Shown here in pieces: positions 1-13,100 of a DNA stretch of 64,000 bases. A program made the position numbers and the translations under genes. Location: assembly GCA_008694505.1 (NCBI GenBank), contig VZDJ01000594.1:9335035-9399034 (forward strand), read 5' to 3'. Position 1 is the stretch's first letter, and each line of letters opens with the position of its first letter. The DNA is from Cyanoderma ruficeps. Lineage: Eukaryota; Chordata; Aves; Passeriformes; Timaliidae. Under the pieces are notes generated by a model, which was given only the letters and a program-made list of their open reading frames with translations, ran no database searches and was not told the DNA's origin.

Positions 1-3000
1 AAAAATTGTGTCTGGTGGTTGCCACATAGAAATAAAAGCTGGAAATAAATCACATGGGACAACCAAGGAAGGAAGAAATTACCATAACTGAGCCCAAAGA
101 GAGTCTCCTCTCTGAAGTCTCACACTGCAGTGGGAATGAGGGTAAGAGGGATCCAGCTACAAGCCTGAGCAGTGAATGTGAGGCCAGGGACGCTGCCTCT
201 TGACTTTTCTGTAGGCAGAATCACTGCTTTCATGACTTTTTGCTGTACCCTGGTGCTACCCACAGCCAGGGAGACAAGCAGGAACCAGTTCATCCTGCCC
301 AACCCCACGTTAATGAAAAAACAGGGATTCAGTGCAGCAAATTGACACCTAGGCACAAACACTTTCCTCAAGCCCCTCGTAGCACCAGGGTGGAAGATGG
401 ATCATTACTAATATAACCAGAAAGTTTTGCTTTCAAAATTATCTCAGAGAGTCAGTGTGTCTGCTGGAGCAAAAAGCCTATTTCATAAAAATTTAGCAGG
501 GGAATAATTGAATGGAGCTCAGATAAAAAGCAGTCACCTGGAACTCAGATTTAGAAGAAATTGCTTTTTTTTCCCCCAAATTACTGGTTTGGAGGTTAAA
601 TAAGGAATATTCAGCTGATTTCACTTTTTTCACACATTTTCCCTGATGGGTGCACTAATGAACTCTAAAATGTACGGCAAAATGCTTTCAGTCCATCCCC
701 ACACCTCCCAAGGAGCAAATTCTTTATTAAAAACTAATGATTCCCTTTTTCTAAATTAGCATCTACAAGTTCGGAGGCAACTTCAAACCTGGTAGAAAAA
801 AAAAGCAATTCCCTTTGCAATGATTAGGACTTCCTTCTTCCCACAAAAAATCCCGAGGGCCTCTTAACTTGAATGTCTTGATTAAAGAGGGGCTTAGCTT
901 TAATTGGGTAATTGCTGTGGTTTGTTACTCTTGGTTACAGCAGAGATTTCCTCTGCTGCATCTTGGCCAGGCAGGGTTGCTTTCCTTGAACCTCAGTTCA
1001 ACCCTCCTCAGGGTGAACTGTTCAAACAATTACGGGTGTCACATATCATCAAAGTGCATGTGAACGTGTGTACATGCAGACAGTTTAATGTGCCAGCATC
1101 GGAGGAGGCATGGTCCTGCCCAGCAGCAGGTCTTGCACCACAATGATGCTGTAGTCAAGTAGCTACAAGACCTAGTATGAGGGGAGACTTAGCTGAGGAT
1201 AAAACTCAATAACATACATTTTCTTGAAGCCCTTTAGAGGGATTTGGAATCAACTGCCAGTGGACGAGAAGCTAATGTCTTTGCTTGCAGTCAGGACTGT
1301 AAAACCTTGGGATGTTCATCTCTGCTGCCTCACGACCAAATGATCTCTAAGTGCTTTGTGAGGCTTCTTACAGTGATTTCCTAACTTAAACCAAAGACAG
1401 AATTACCACTATTTAAAACTGAGCTAGAAGATAGGAAAAACTAGTTTCCGGGTTAACTTTATATCCAGTGGTAACCTCTTTGACACTATTTATCATACAG
1501 GAGATAAATTCCCTGACTTTGCTCCTCAAAAGCTCTTTCTAATAGAATTAAACAGATTTACATTACACCAACTGATTTTTTTTAAAGCAGGAAGTAAGCA
1601 TTCACTTAAACCAGTGAAAAATATTGGCTTGCAGGGAAAGGAATTGAGAAGATTGTCTTTATATACAAAATCACAGAGAGAATGAAATTTCAGCATTATT
1701 CAAATATGTAATTTCAAAGATTTTAGTTGTTGTAGATAAAAAAATCTGAAAATACATCATAAAAGCTTACAATTCAAACAAAACATGTCAAAAACATTTT
1801 GACTGACTCAAGCTATATTTTTCATGTTTTCATTCTTTTCAAAATACAGGCAGTTTGTTCTGCCTCGGGATAGGAAGATTTTCTAAATCTCAAACATTCT
1901 GGTGAGGTGAAAATGTGCATCTTTAAGTCTCTGAGAGTGTTAAATTTCCAGATCTTTTAGAGACAGACAATTGCATTGCCAGTGTACACTCCTTCCACTT
2001 CTGCACCTCACTGATGGAGCTCTGGCCCAGACAAACCACATGCAGTGAGGCAGACTATTGCCAGTGAGTGACAACACTGGTTTACACTGCCTCAGCTGCC
2101 TCTTCAGTGAACACGGCTCATTTTCCACTCAGCCAGGGTCAAGCTCTGGAGTTGTGTTTGCTTTAGGGAAGGGCAGGGCAAAAAGAGTGGCTATTTGGCA
2201 CCTGCATGGGCCAAATCTGCCCCACCTGTGCACCCCATCCAGCCCTGCCTCACTGGAGCAGACTGTCAGATACCTCAGCTATGTGCTGGCTGCCAGAGCC
2301 ACTGAATCTGAAGCCACTCAAAAACCTGCCTATGTGACAGATATCATGACTCTGCTGGACAGCATGAATTCAGGTGGTTTTGAATGGGGAAGGAGCCCAA
2401 CTCATTTGAGCTGAAAGCTCAAAAGCAACCATGCCAGGGCAGAGCCATTGCTTACTTAATTCTACTCTATAGATGTGCAGTTGGAGTACTGGGTCACTTG
2501 CCCTTTACAACAGATCCTAGTGGTGCAGAGATTTGCCAGATTCTGGTCAGCCCCATTCATGCAGAACAGATGACCCTGGCCATGCCAATGAAAGCTGTGG
2601 CAGCTGCATTGGGTGACTGCCTGAGGCAGTTGGTTTTCATGTGCAAGCCAGAGAGGGGAAGCAGGTTTGTCCAAATGGCAGGATGGCCAAACATAGCTTA
2701 GATGGCACAGTAAGCAGCTCCACTTCTCCATCTGAGGCTGGATGGATGGCCTGGAGAGAGGCAAGTCTGCATCACTTAACACCTTGCTGCAGGACAAGTC
2801 ACAAAGGGCTTTCCTAGGCAGGAGTCATTGAAGGTACCAGGCTCCCTGCATGCTTACAGGCTAAGGAAAAACCTTTGGGACCACTGGCTTGGACTGCACA
2901 GTTCTATCTGACAGTAAAGGCTGTGTGTGCAGCACCTTCTGCTCTACTGTGTTTTTGGCCCCTGCCCCACCCTGCCAGGCATCAAAGATGAAAGTAATTT

Positions 3001-6000
3001 GACATGTGATGAACCAAGGTGAACCAGAAACAGGAAGGTAAAAGAAAGCCAAAACCAAGACAAAGGATAAGCTTACACAAAGTACCAGAGCCAAGCACCT
3101 GCCCCAAAGGATATGATACAAAAGGTCATTCCTAGCATTGAGTTCTCCATGAAATAAATATTCTTTGGCTTCAGGGCACACAACAGAAGCTCAATGAACC
3201 TTTTGCTCCCAGTATGCAGCTGGAGAGTGCTTGTGCTACTAGTCCAAGACCATGGTGATGGGCCATCAGCTGACAGATGGATTTGCCTCTCTGCTCTTCA
3301 GTATGTGAAAGGACACTGATCCACAGATTGTACTTCCTTGGTCTTTTTCCTTCCTGTCAGCTGTGGAAATCTCCATGCTCATTCTAGCCCTGATGAGTAA
3401 CGTAATCAGCCCTGCATTTCTCCACTCGTAACAAAGTACAGTTGAATGGCATTTCAGCAGCAATCCAGCAGCCCACCAAAAATGAGCTGCTGATTCCATT
3501 TGACTTCCTAAGAAAAAAAAGGCAGATACCAAAGCCAGGCCCATCTGTCATTGACTGCAGAAAATATGAGGTATATAAGAGTGTCTGGAGTCACAGCTTT
3601 CCAGGACAAAGCAAACCAGACTGATATACCCATCCCATCATTGCTAGGAGAACCATTTGACTAAACAAATAAAGAAGGTGCAGGCTCTGCTCAAGGAACG
3701 GGTATTCCTGCAAATTTTATCAGGCCTGAGAAGGAAGATCATGGCTGAATCCATCTCCATTGGTTGAAAAGGAGGCTGTTTCTACCATAGGATCTGAACT
3801 TGTTCTGTTAAGAACTGATTTATGAGGAATCTTGCATTCTGGCAAACATACAAGGCTTAACATTTAAAATGTTAAAAGAGAAGCCATCACAAAGCCATCT
3901 CTTTAAACACTCTCATGGCCCTTCAGGCAAGGAGCAGTCAACCTGAGCTGACTTATTGTCATCTTGCTAGCCATAAAAAAAGGGAAAGGACCAGAGATAA
4001 AAAGGCCAACAATAATGTAATGCACGTCACTGCCTTCAGGTAATGCTGCTCTGAATCTGGCACCATTTCTCTCCTTTTGCTTGAAAATAGGAATGATAGC
4101 ACTTTGCAACCAAATTGCAAGAGTCTACAAAACAGCAGTCAGATGGAAGGGTGGCTCGAAAGCAAAATACAGGCAGTGACTCCTATCTGAGATGGGCCAT
4201 CCTCAGGGCCAGAGCATTTTCTGCTGTGCAGCCACTCACACAGAAGAGCTGTCCCTAGTCAGGCATGAGCAACACGTTGCATGGAGCATCCAAACTGAGT
4301 TAGGAGTGATCTTGGTTCAGAAGAGGACAGCAAGGTACTATCCAGATATTAAAGGAGCTTAAAGGATCATAATTAACATGTCTGTCTAGATATTTAAGTG
4401 AATAGATTCTCCTTAGAGCCAACAGGAATTACAGTCCTCATATAAGGAAAGGGGTGATTCTCAAATCAACCACAAGCACAAATCCATCTAGACTTTCTGC
4501 AGAAAGGCTTGATGGGTGTCCTGTGGCTGACACAGACTCCTTTGGCTGGACTTAAAAAACAGGAAAAACAAAAGCTCCACGTTGGAAGCAATGCAAGTGA
4601 GAGCAGCCACCATGTTACTTGTCAGAGCCAGTGCTGCTTGGAAATAGTCACGTGAAGCAACAAACATGTCCTTGACGGGAGCACTCATGAAATTTTAGTG
4701 CAGAAATTTCTTACTGATTTCTTTCAAATTTTAAAGCAATATTGTCAAGAGAATGGAAAAATAAAACTGACTGCCCCACTTGTTTGGTACTGCTTGAGAG
4801 CATGCAACCCAGAGCAGCGTTTGTCACTGCATCACACAGAAAGATACAAAGCCACTTCCCTGGACTTCCTCTCTTCTCCTATACCTACAAGGCAGACCAG
4901 GGCTGAGGGATGAAGACAAGGCACAGCTGAGGGACCCCAGATCTGACACAGGAGCAAGCCCTCAACCTAACACAATAGAACTCCTCTTTCAGACACCATT
5001 CCCCCACTGGCTGTGCCTCACACGGCAGAAATGTTTTGCCACCATTCTCCCTCCCAAATTCCCTACCACATCCATACAGAAAACACCCCACTAGATTTTG
5101 AACACCCCTCTGTATTTTTTTCTTTTTCTTTTTCAGCTGCCTGACAGCCCCACCAGAGCAGGGCTGCTCATTTGCAGAAATCAGCACTTTAATCCACTGA
5201 CCTTTTCAACATTGTACAGGATTGACTATTTCTTATCACCATAACCTATTTTAAGTAATCTTCTAGATGTTCAGTTCATTCTTCTGCTTGCCTAAGGAAA
5301 TATAAAAATTTACACCTATTGTAAAAGCATGAATAAAAGCTGATTGAGGGAAGTGGAGACAATAATGTGCCCATAATACTAACAAGCTCACTTGCACTGC
5401 ATTTCTCTTTAAAGGAAGATTTGTCTGATTATCAACAGGGTGTTGATTTAGACTGCTGCTAAAATTACCACTGTAAAAGTAAACCCACTTTTATTGCATT
5501 AGTACACAGAACAGTTATGTACTGTTTAAACATTTATGTCTGTTGCTGGGGGTGATCAATCTCCTAATTATCAATCCAAAAAGGGTTTTGTGGCAAAAGA
5601 TGATATATTTACTGCACTTGGGATATTTTTTGAAGAACGTAAAATTTACAAAATAAAAATCAACAAACTTTTTTTAGAATAGAAATCAGCACAGCTGGTA
5701 ACAGAATCAGGTATATAATTCATGCCATTCTTAGATCAGGTTGTTTGACAAAGTCAAGTGAGGGCAATGCTCTCGAATGTAAGATTCACATTAACTTTCC
5801 AGTTCTGAACAGACTTATCATGTGACTGCAGCAATCTTTTGGGTTTGGTGAATGTTTTTTTGTACTGATATTGTGCAATTTTTCTAAATGTGACAGCAAG
5901 TGTATGAACTACATGCCCTACTAAGAGTCAGTCACCTTCAGTGATAACTATATGCATTTTGGTTACTCTTTACACAGTTCTCTGGTGACCTGAAACTTGA

Positions 6001-7065
6001 GATGTAGAACACAAGTTTCCTTTGGCAGCAACGTCACCCTCCTCACATTCATGCATGCCTAATCTCAATTCTCTAATGAATCACAAACAGCCAAGAAGGA
6101 AGAAGTTTGTGTGCATTATGCATGGGCTTTGCTTGTACACTATCCTAAGAAGTAAACCAGAAAGAAAATATTTTATATGAGCAAGCAGAGACTTGCTTGG
6201 ATCTCCTAGTGGCCAGGTGCCATCAATTTCTGCTAAGTGGAGACCATTAAAACTAGAATTGTATCTAGAGATATTCTTCTTTGGTTTCAGCATACTCAGT
6301 ATTGATTCAGTCCTGGCTCAGTGTTCAAACTACTCAACAAGAGCAGCAAGATCTGCTCTGGCCACTGTGAACACTGTGCCTTTGCGGCTGTTTCTCACTC
6401 AGCTAAAATGAGAGCGGCTGGACGATGGGCTTTTCAGCCCTACACAGCTCACAATCAGCTCAGCTGCAGCTCCTCTCCAGGACTATACTCTGGTCAGCAA
6501 GGACAGGGAGTTGGCAGCAGGACTAGAGGGCAACATGAAAAATACCAGTTGGAATCACTTTTGTGGATTATTTACAGAAAACACATTTAAAAATGAAAAG
6601 CACATTTAGCTGAAGAACATTTCATCAGTGAAAAAGTCATTTGAATGCACTGATGAGGAGCACATTGGAGAGCCCTCAGGATCCAGTTCTTTTCAGTACA
6701 GCTTCATTATGAAATTTGGGTAGACTTGCTTTCCAGTTGGGTGATATTGCTGGGTAGGAGCATTGGTTCACGTGACTGATAACCTTGGTGGTGCAGGCTG
6801 GGTGGGAAGGCTGAATGCTTGAAATGAGCATCACAGGGACTGCCTTTCAGACTGCCATTGCAGACCAGATCTTCTCTGAGAGAAACTCATTGACTAAAAC
6901 ATTTCAAAAAAGTTAGATCATGAAGATTCAATGACTGATCAGAGAGATTTCTAAGATAAGTCCCTCACCAAAGTAACAGAACTACCAGCAGACAGACTAT
7001 ATAAAAGAGAGAAAATCCTGTAATTCAGCCTATTTCAGTGCATGAGAGGTGGCACACAAAAGGAA
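1..7065. other. Intergenic sequence without recognised gene
   Basis: Moderately AT-rich. Overlapping ORFs near 2058-2797 are the longest, but they have no recognisable domain, no splice context I trust and no codon signature. I see no clear mobile element. Confidence 0.6.
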
Positions 7066-7262
7066 AATCAGGTTGTTAAGGAATCTTGGTTCTCAGCTTT
7101 GTCTCATTTTCCTGTCGTGATCTTGGGCAAATAACTTGACCTCCCATAACTTTAAGTGCTTCAGTTTTGGAATGGGGAACATTCTGCAGCCTTGATTACT
7201 TGGCTTTTAAGCAACTTGAGTGAGCATCTCTGTGGGGGTTTGTACAGTATCTAACACATGCT
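7066..7262 (+). mobile_element. MIR-like SINE
   Basis: TCTTGGGCAAATAACTTGAC, a GCTTCAGTTTTGGAATGGGGA-like segment and TACAGTATCTAACACATG line up in order with the MIR core and 3' half. That half reads CTTGGGCAAGTTACTTAACC, CCTCAGTTTCC, AATGGGGA, then ACAGTGCCTGGCACAT. Confidence 0.75.
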
Positions 7263-7984
7263 CTTTGTAGTTGTTTTGAGGGGGAAAGCTCCATCCTTTA
7301 TGTACTATTGTAAACACCACTAATTAATAGTCACTGGAAGTTTTCCATTGCATCTATATAGTTCAAGAGGGGTGTTTTCATTCCCAGGCCACAGAAAGAG
7401 TAGAACAGACTGAATTCCTCATGCCTTCATCAAAGGACTTCGGCTGGGACATTGGCTGTCTGCAGGTTAAAGGTTTTCAGCAACCCTTTGAAGGCACTGG
7501 CATTGCCTGTGGAGTCTTCAGCCCAAACAAAAGAGCAAAGACCCTTCAGGTCTTTTGGGACTTAGAGCAAAAGAACTCTCCTTCCTTGGATTGAGGAAAT
7601 CTTTAAAGAAGGGACTTCAGACCTATAGTGATAAAGGAAATAAAAAAACATCCACACTGACAGCTCCAGTTAGGAGCAAACAGGCACAAAAGACTTTGAA
7701 AAACAACCAGGCTTTCATCTTCAATAGCAAGCTCAACAGCTCTGCACCAGCTGCTCTGTAAACAGTATAGCAAGGGGAAAAAAATCACTGGCAGCAAATG
7801 CATTAAACATGGCAATGTCTTCAGATGACATATTTTGTAAATTTCCTTCTTAAAAGTTATGCCATTTCTTAAATCTAAAGGATTACCTGCTGTATAGCAG
7901 CAGAGACATTCTTCCAGGCAACAGGGCAGCTTCATTACCCTTATTTCTTGCCAAGCTTCCCATAATGCAAGTAGGCAGTTTGGC

Positions 7985-8130
7985 TAAGGTGGGATGTCAG
8001 GTGACCTGGGCCTATCTCCTGAGTCTGCTTTTCTGAAAGACCTTTAGCAAAGCACTTCATCTGTGGGACCTGTTTTCACCTGGAGAAGAAAAGAAATTAT
8101 TCTTTTGTCTTAAAGCACTCAGCACTTCAT
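7985..8130 (+). mobile_element. MIR-like SINE
   Basis: GTCAGGTGACCTGGG, TCTGC, GACCTTTAGCAAAGCACTTC and a CTGTTTTCACCTGG segment follow the MIR order: B-box region, ACCTTGGGCAAGTCACTTAA, CAGTTTCC. It is diverged, with approximate ends. Confidence 0.6.
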
Positions 8131-8694
8131 AACAATCACGTGCAACCTTTTATTGACCACGGATCCATAAGAACTTTTTTCAGGAGATGGGTACGCACTG
8201 CTTGGGATACTAAAATCCATTAATACAGTGACTTTTCCCAGCTCTGGATCACAGAGGAATAGCCCAGGAGCACCTAAACACGCATATCACAGGCTGAACT
8301 TATTCCAAGGTGTAAGCTCCTAAACATCAAATAAGGGAAACTTCAGCTTAGATTTGGTGTGGTTTAATTTAATTAAGTCATGTCCTATGAAATATAAACA
8401 ACTCCAGGCAACGGGTAAAAGAAAACACTGAGAATCTCTATACGGTATTTTGGATGTTGAAACAGGGAAATATGTAGATATACAGGGATGGATTGCATCT
8501 TCTGATCAGTTTGGTTATTGGGACCTGTTAACACTGAAGTGTCATTTTCTCCAATTTCCAAATTCCTTTCTATTATGAGAGCTATGTTAGAAATAAAGAA
8601 GCACAGCTAAGAACATCCAACCATCACTTCTAATGCCTGTGGTAAGGCATGACGACACCTCTACCTTTCCACTTTCTCTTCATTCTAGAATCTA

Positions 8695-8830
8695 TTGGGA
8701 TTCTGGTCACTTAAACTGCCTAAGCCTCATTTTGCTACCAGAAGAATAACAATGTCAGACATTTCCAGAGTGCACCAAGGCTTAACAGTAACATGATATC
8801 CTTAATACTTCTGTACTGTTTAAAAACCAC
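8695..8830 (+). mobile_element. Possible MIR-like SINE
   Basis: GGTCACTTAAACTGCCTAAG, CCTCATTTTGCTACC and AGAATAACAATG resemble the MIR series CAAGTCACTTAACC, CCTCAGTTTCC, AATAATA. It is strongly diverged. Confidence 0.4.
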
Positions 8831-10034
8831 TACAGGTTAAGTAATTGTTAAAACTACTTTTGCAGGGAAGCAGCTGAAGATTATTCCTGTAGCCAAGTTC
8901 ACTCTGATGATGGTAACTCAGAGTCATAATCAACAGTGAACAAATGCTACTCAGCACCTGACACCCACTGCAGCTGAGCCCTAAAATGCCCCATTGTGTA
9001 AGTCACAGCCCCCTCTCACCTGGCACTTGACAGTCCCATGAAAGGCACCTGACACTGCTTAAGGGGAAGTGTTTGGGGCTCCCATCTGTGCCTTGGTCTT
9101 TGCCAAGGTGTCATCGAAAGATTTCCACAGCAGGAAGCCTTTGCCAGCTCCTCCACTTCTGGCTAACTGGCTGTTGCTATACCAGATGCTTTTCCTTCCA
9201 TCAAGCATGGATAGGTGACTCCTCAGGAACTGGCTTGAGGAGAGCACAGCTGTCTCAGTGTGCTAAAATAGGCACTTTAATTTGTTCTCCCCACTTTGAC
9301 CAGTGAAATAACATATGGGCATCTGCTCTCTTTAATTTGCTGCCAAGCAGCCCCAGGGTTTCAGGAGACAGCATTTGGTGATGGCACTTGTAAGAATCCT
9401 GAACACTTGTCCAGCTGGTATCTGCACACTTACTAACCACTCCAGTGTGGGGAACAGCAACACTGCATCCCATATGTTCTCAGGTCTGCACCTCATGTCT
9501 TATAGCAGATAGGACTGGTGGCTCAACCCTACACACAGCACTTCAGAGCAATTTAGCTAGCAAAGTCCTTTAGCAGCTGAGCTGCTATTCAATACCTGGG
9601 AGACAGGAGCACGCTTTACTCCCACTCAGTTCAGCTTCAAAAATCTTATATTCTTTCCTCAAAGTTGACTCTTGCAGCAGCAAGTACAGCCTGTGGAAAG
9701 CCAGTGTTTTACAGAGCCTGCTGTGGTGGGTCCTTAGGACTCGACTTGAAGAGTGTCCTTTAGCCAGAGACATGACATCTTCAAAGGGGGCCACAGAATG
9801 GCTGGTACAGAGGTAAGCTTAAAGAGCTCTGGTGCCGTTTGGACTTTGTGGGGATCCTTTTTCCTGTTTTAAGGGAAGAGCACCAAGAGGTGTTGTCATG
9901 TGGCCAGAGACAGTCACTAGTACAATGGCAAAAGCAAATATCCTTCTGCTTTAGTCTCAAATCACCTTCTTTCTCTCTCTGGCAGCAGCAGCCCCTCAGC
10001 AGCAACAGCCATTTTGACAGACAAAAACCCTTAT

Positions 10035-10190
10035 CACCTCCTCCCTCCCTATGGTGTTATTATCCTGATATGAAAAGGGGAAACTGAGGCAGAGAGCAAG
10101 GTGGCAACTTGTCCATGGCTGCTTGGAGCATTGCAGACAGTCAGGAGGCTACATGAACTGCTGGTCTGTGGGCAGCAACTGTTTGCCTGC
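10035..10190 (-). mobile_element. MIR-like SINE, reverse orientation
   Basis: TTATTATCCTGATATG, GGGGAAACTGAGGCAGAGAG and CAACTTGTCCATGGCTGC follow the reverse complement of MIR. That strand reads TTTTACAGATGAGGAAACTGAGGCACAGAG, then AACTTGCCCAAGGTCAC. Confidence 0.78.
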
Positions 10191-13100
10191 TGCAGCCTCA
10201 GGAAACCAAGCTCTGCAAATGGGAGGATGCTTTTTTGGGAATCTATATGAGGTCTGAAGAATACCAGGATGACCAGACCCTAATCTGCAGCAGGGTTAAG
10301 GACCCTGTCAGTGCCTGGCTTTTCCAGGGACAGTCAGCAGGAACAGGTGTGTTCCCCACTGCCTTGGAAGCCCCTTCTCCCAAGCAGGCAGAAGAAGGGG
10401 AGATCGTTTCCCTGCTCCCCAGCCCGGCCTGCTTCTCACCACAGCACAGCTGACCCCAATTCAAGCTGCTGACACTTATTTTCAGGATGTTTCAGAGCTT
10501 CGTTATTTGTGAATGCCTTTTTGTGTAGCGCCATTGGCACTAGCACAGCTTGTTCCCAGCCTGTTCCAGCAGCTCCCCAATGACTGAGGTGACAGGCTCC
10601 AAACAAGGCATGGGCTCTGAGCAGGTCCTCAATGGGGTCAGTCAGAGACAGCAAGCATTCTGGTGGATCTTTCTCCTTTTTCCAGCTTCACCTCCCTGTA
10701 CACAACCTTCAGTTTCTGCCCTCCAAGAGCTCAGTGCAGAGACTGCTTGGTTAAAAATATACATATACATTTTTAAATCCCCAGCAGCAGGCAGGGTATT
10801 GACAAACTGCACGACATTGGGAGGAAGGCAGCAGAAATGGCTTCTGGGACTGATTTGTGAGGATCAGATTAAAACAGACTAAACATCTATATCCCAACTA
10901 AGTAGTGGGCCTGCCAGGCTGCGGGCAGGGAGCTGGCTGCACACATCAGGGAGATAAATGGTACAAGGAACAATCCACAGTATCTGCAGTTACTGTGAGA
11001 TATATTTAAAAAAGGGAGGCTTCTCCAGTGGGGTTGCTGCATAAACTGGCAGCCAAGGACCAATACCTGAAATGCTCACGGCTCTTTCCACATCCTGCCT
11101 GTAGATGCTGCCAGGTTCAAATTAGGGAAGAGACCAAGGTATGTCCTCAATCAACTTCTCAGCACAGAGAGCAGGTAGTAAAGTGGTGGGTTAGAAAAAC
11201 AAGAATAACTAAAAAAAACCCAACTAGTATTACCAGAATAAATGTTGTCCACTTTGATCAACAGCCTGCCTCCAATTGCAAGCAAAGATGCTCAGGGAAA
11301 AATGAAGTAACAGGCAAATGCCACAATCCCAAATCCTCCTCCAGCTCTTGCAGCTTCTGAGTTTGCAGCTTAGGTGCTTCTGTTCCAGAGGAAATTAATG
11401 ACAAAGAGAACCCCAGGTGGGAGATCAGAGCAGGGTAAAATCTCCTGAGAGCTGAAAACCTACAAAAGCGTGCTAGGTGAGTGGTGATGCTTGGGAAGAA
11501 CACTGATCTCTGTGTACAAGCAATTTTCAAAGGAAAACAGCTGTGACCTGTGTGACAAGCCTTAGTGGCCATCTCAGTCTCTACAACACGGCCAGTGTAC
11601 GACATTTTTCTTAAAGACACTTCACATTTGAAATTATATCAAAGCTTAGGCAGCGTGCTTTTCTCATCCCATATAATTTGGGGAATTTCCTCTTAATAAG
11701 CATGGCTGAGAAATCTAGCACTGGAGTCACTTTGCACAGTAACTCCTTTCTGCAGGGTCTCATCCAGGGCAGTGGCTCCAGCAAGCAGAGTCTGCATTTT
11801 GACAGGGTTGTTCTGCTCTGTGCACCAACATGTACCAAATCCAGCTCTGCTGCCTTTTTGTCAAACCCTTGCTGTATCTGCAGGCACCGCACTGCTCCCA
11901 GACCTCTATTTACAAGTCACACCTTCTTCACTGCCAGAAGGGGAATTGCTTTTTTCCAACAACAATAAACACCATTTATTGAATACTGAATACAGTTATC
12001 AATGTTGGGTAGCCTTGGCGGCTCAGAAATAAAGACAAGGAGCTTTCACACACACAAGTAGGAGGTCCAGTCCTGACTATGCTGTTGAAAGGGTACAAAG
12101 CTAAAAAGCATCCTCAGAAACATCCACAATCAGCTGAGCTTGTTCTTGCTGTCAAAGGATAAATTTCCCTATTTATGATATTCAGCATGAATGTCTTATT
12201 TTTCTATAAAGTGTGACATTTGAATTTCTCTATTATAATTTTACAAGTAGTCTCCTGTGTCAGTCAGTAAAAAACTATTAAAAAATAACTGCTTCAAATT
12301 CAGACAAAAATAATACAGGCCAAAGCCCAAGAAAATAGCCTATGTCATTACTATGATAAAATTAGACTTATATAGCAAAATACTCCATGTTTTTAATTTT
12401 CCCTTGTCAATGTTAATAAATTTATGCAGTTGTCCTACTGGACATGGGACATGGCTGATGGGACACATAAGTACTCAAAAGCAGCCTACAGCTTAACATT
12501 CTAAAGCAGCATAAATCCAAAGAAGAAACTGCTACCTTCATTATCTTCAAATAACTGAGGAAGAAGAGCATTCAAGCAGCATTGGACAGGCTGCAAAGTT
12601 TTCTTTTCCCATTCTAACATCCCCAGATGCATGGTCACAAGTGGGAAAGGGAAGACCACAAGGAACTGTGTGAGTCATGGCCACATTACTGTTGGGCTGT
12701 CACTCTCCATGGAATGACTTTTCAGTCCATTAGATGCATTTCTGAATTAAAGCTAGAGTTTTAAAACCAAAGAGTTCTACACACTCCATTACATTAATGA
12801 AAAAATCCCAGGCCATAATGCCAAGGGAAAGAAGTCTTCTTTCTCCAAGCATTTCCTTTTTCTCCTGGCATTTCCTTGTTACTTCAGTTGCTTTCTGTTG
12901 TTTTTCACTTTCTTTACCACTGAACTTGTCTGCCCTGCACCTGGACTGGACTGAGCAGACCCAGTTGATCACAATGAGTCACTCAACTCAAAAGGTAAAC
13001 GGTTAAACCCATATTAGAGGTCAGGAATGAATAAATACTGCCCTGAAGGGTTTTGTATTTAGACACAGGTAAGTGCTTGTCTTACTGGGAAGCTGCTTTA

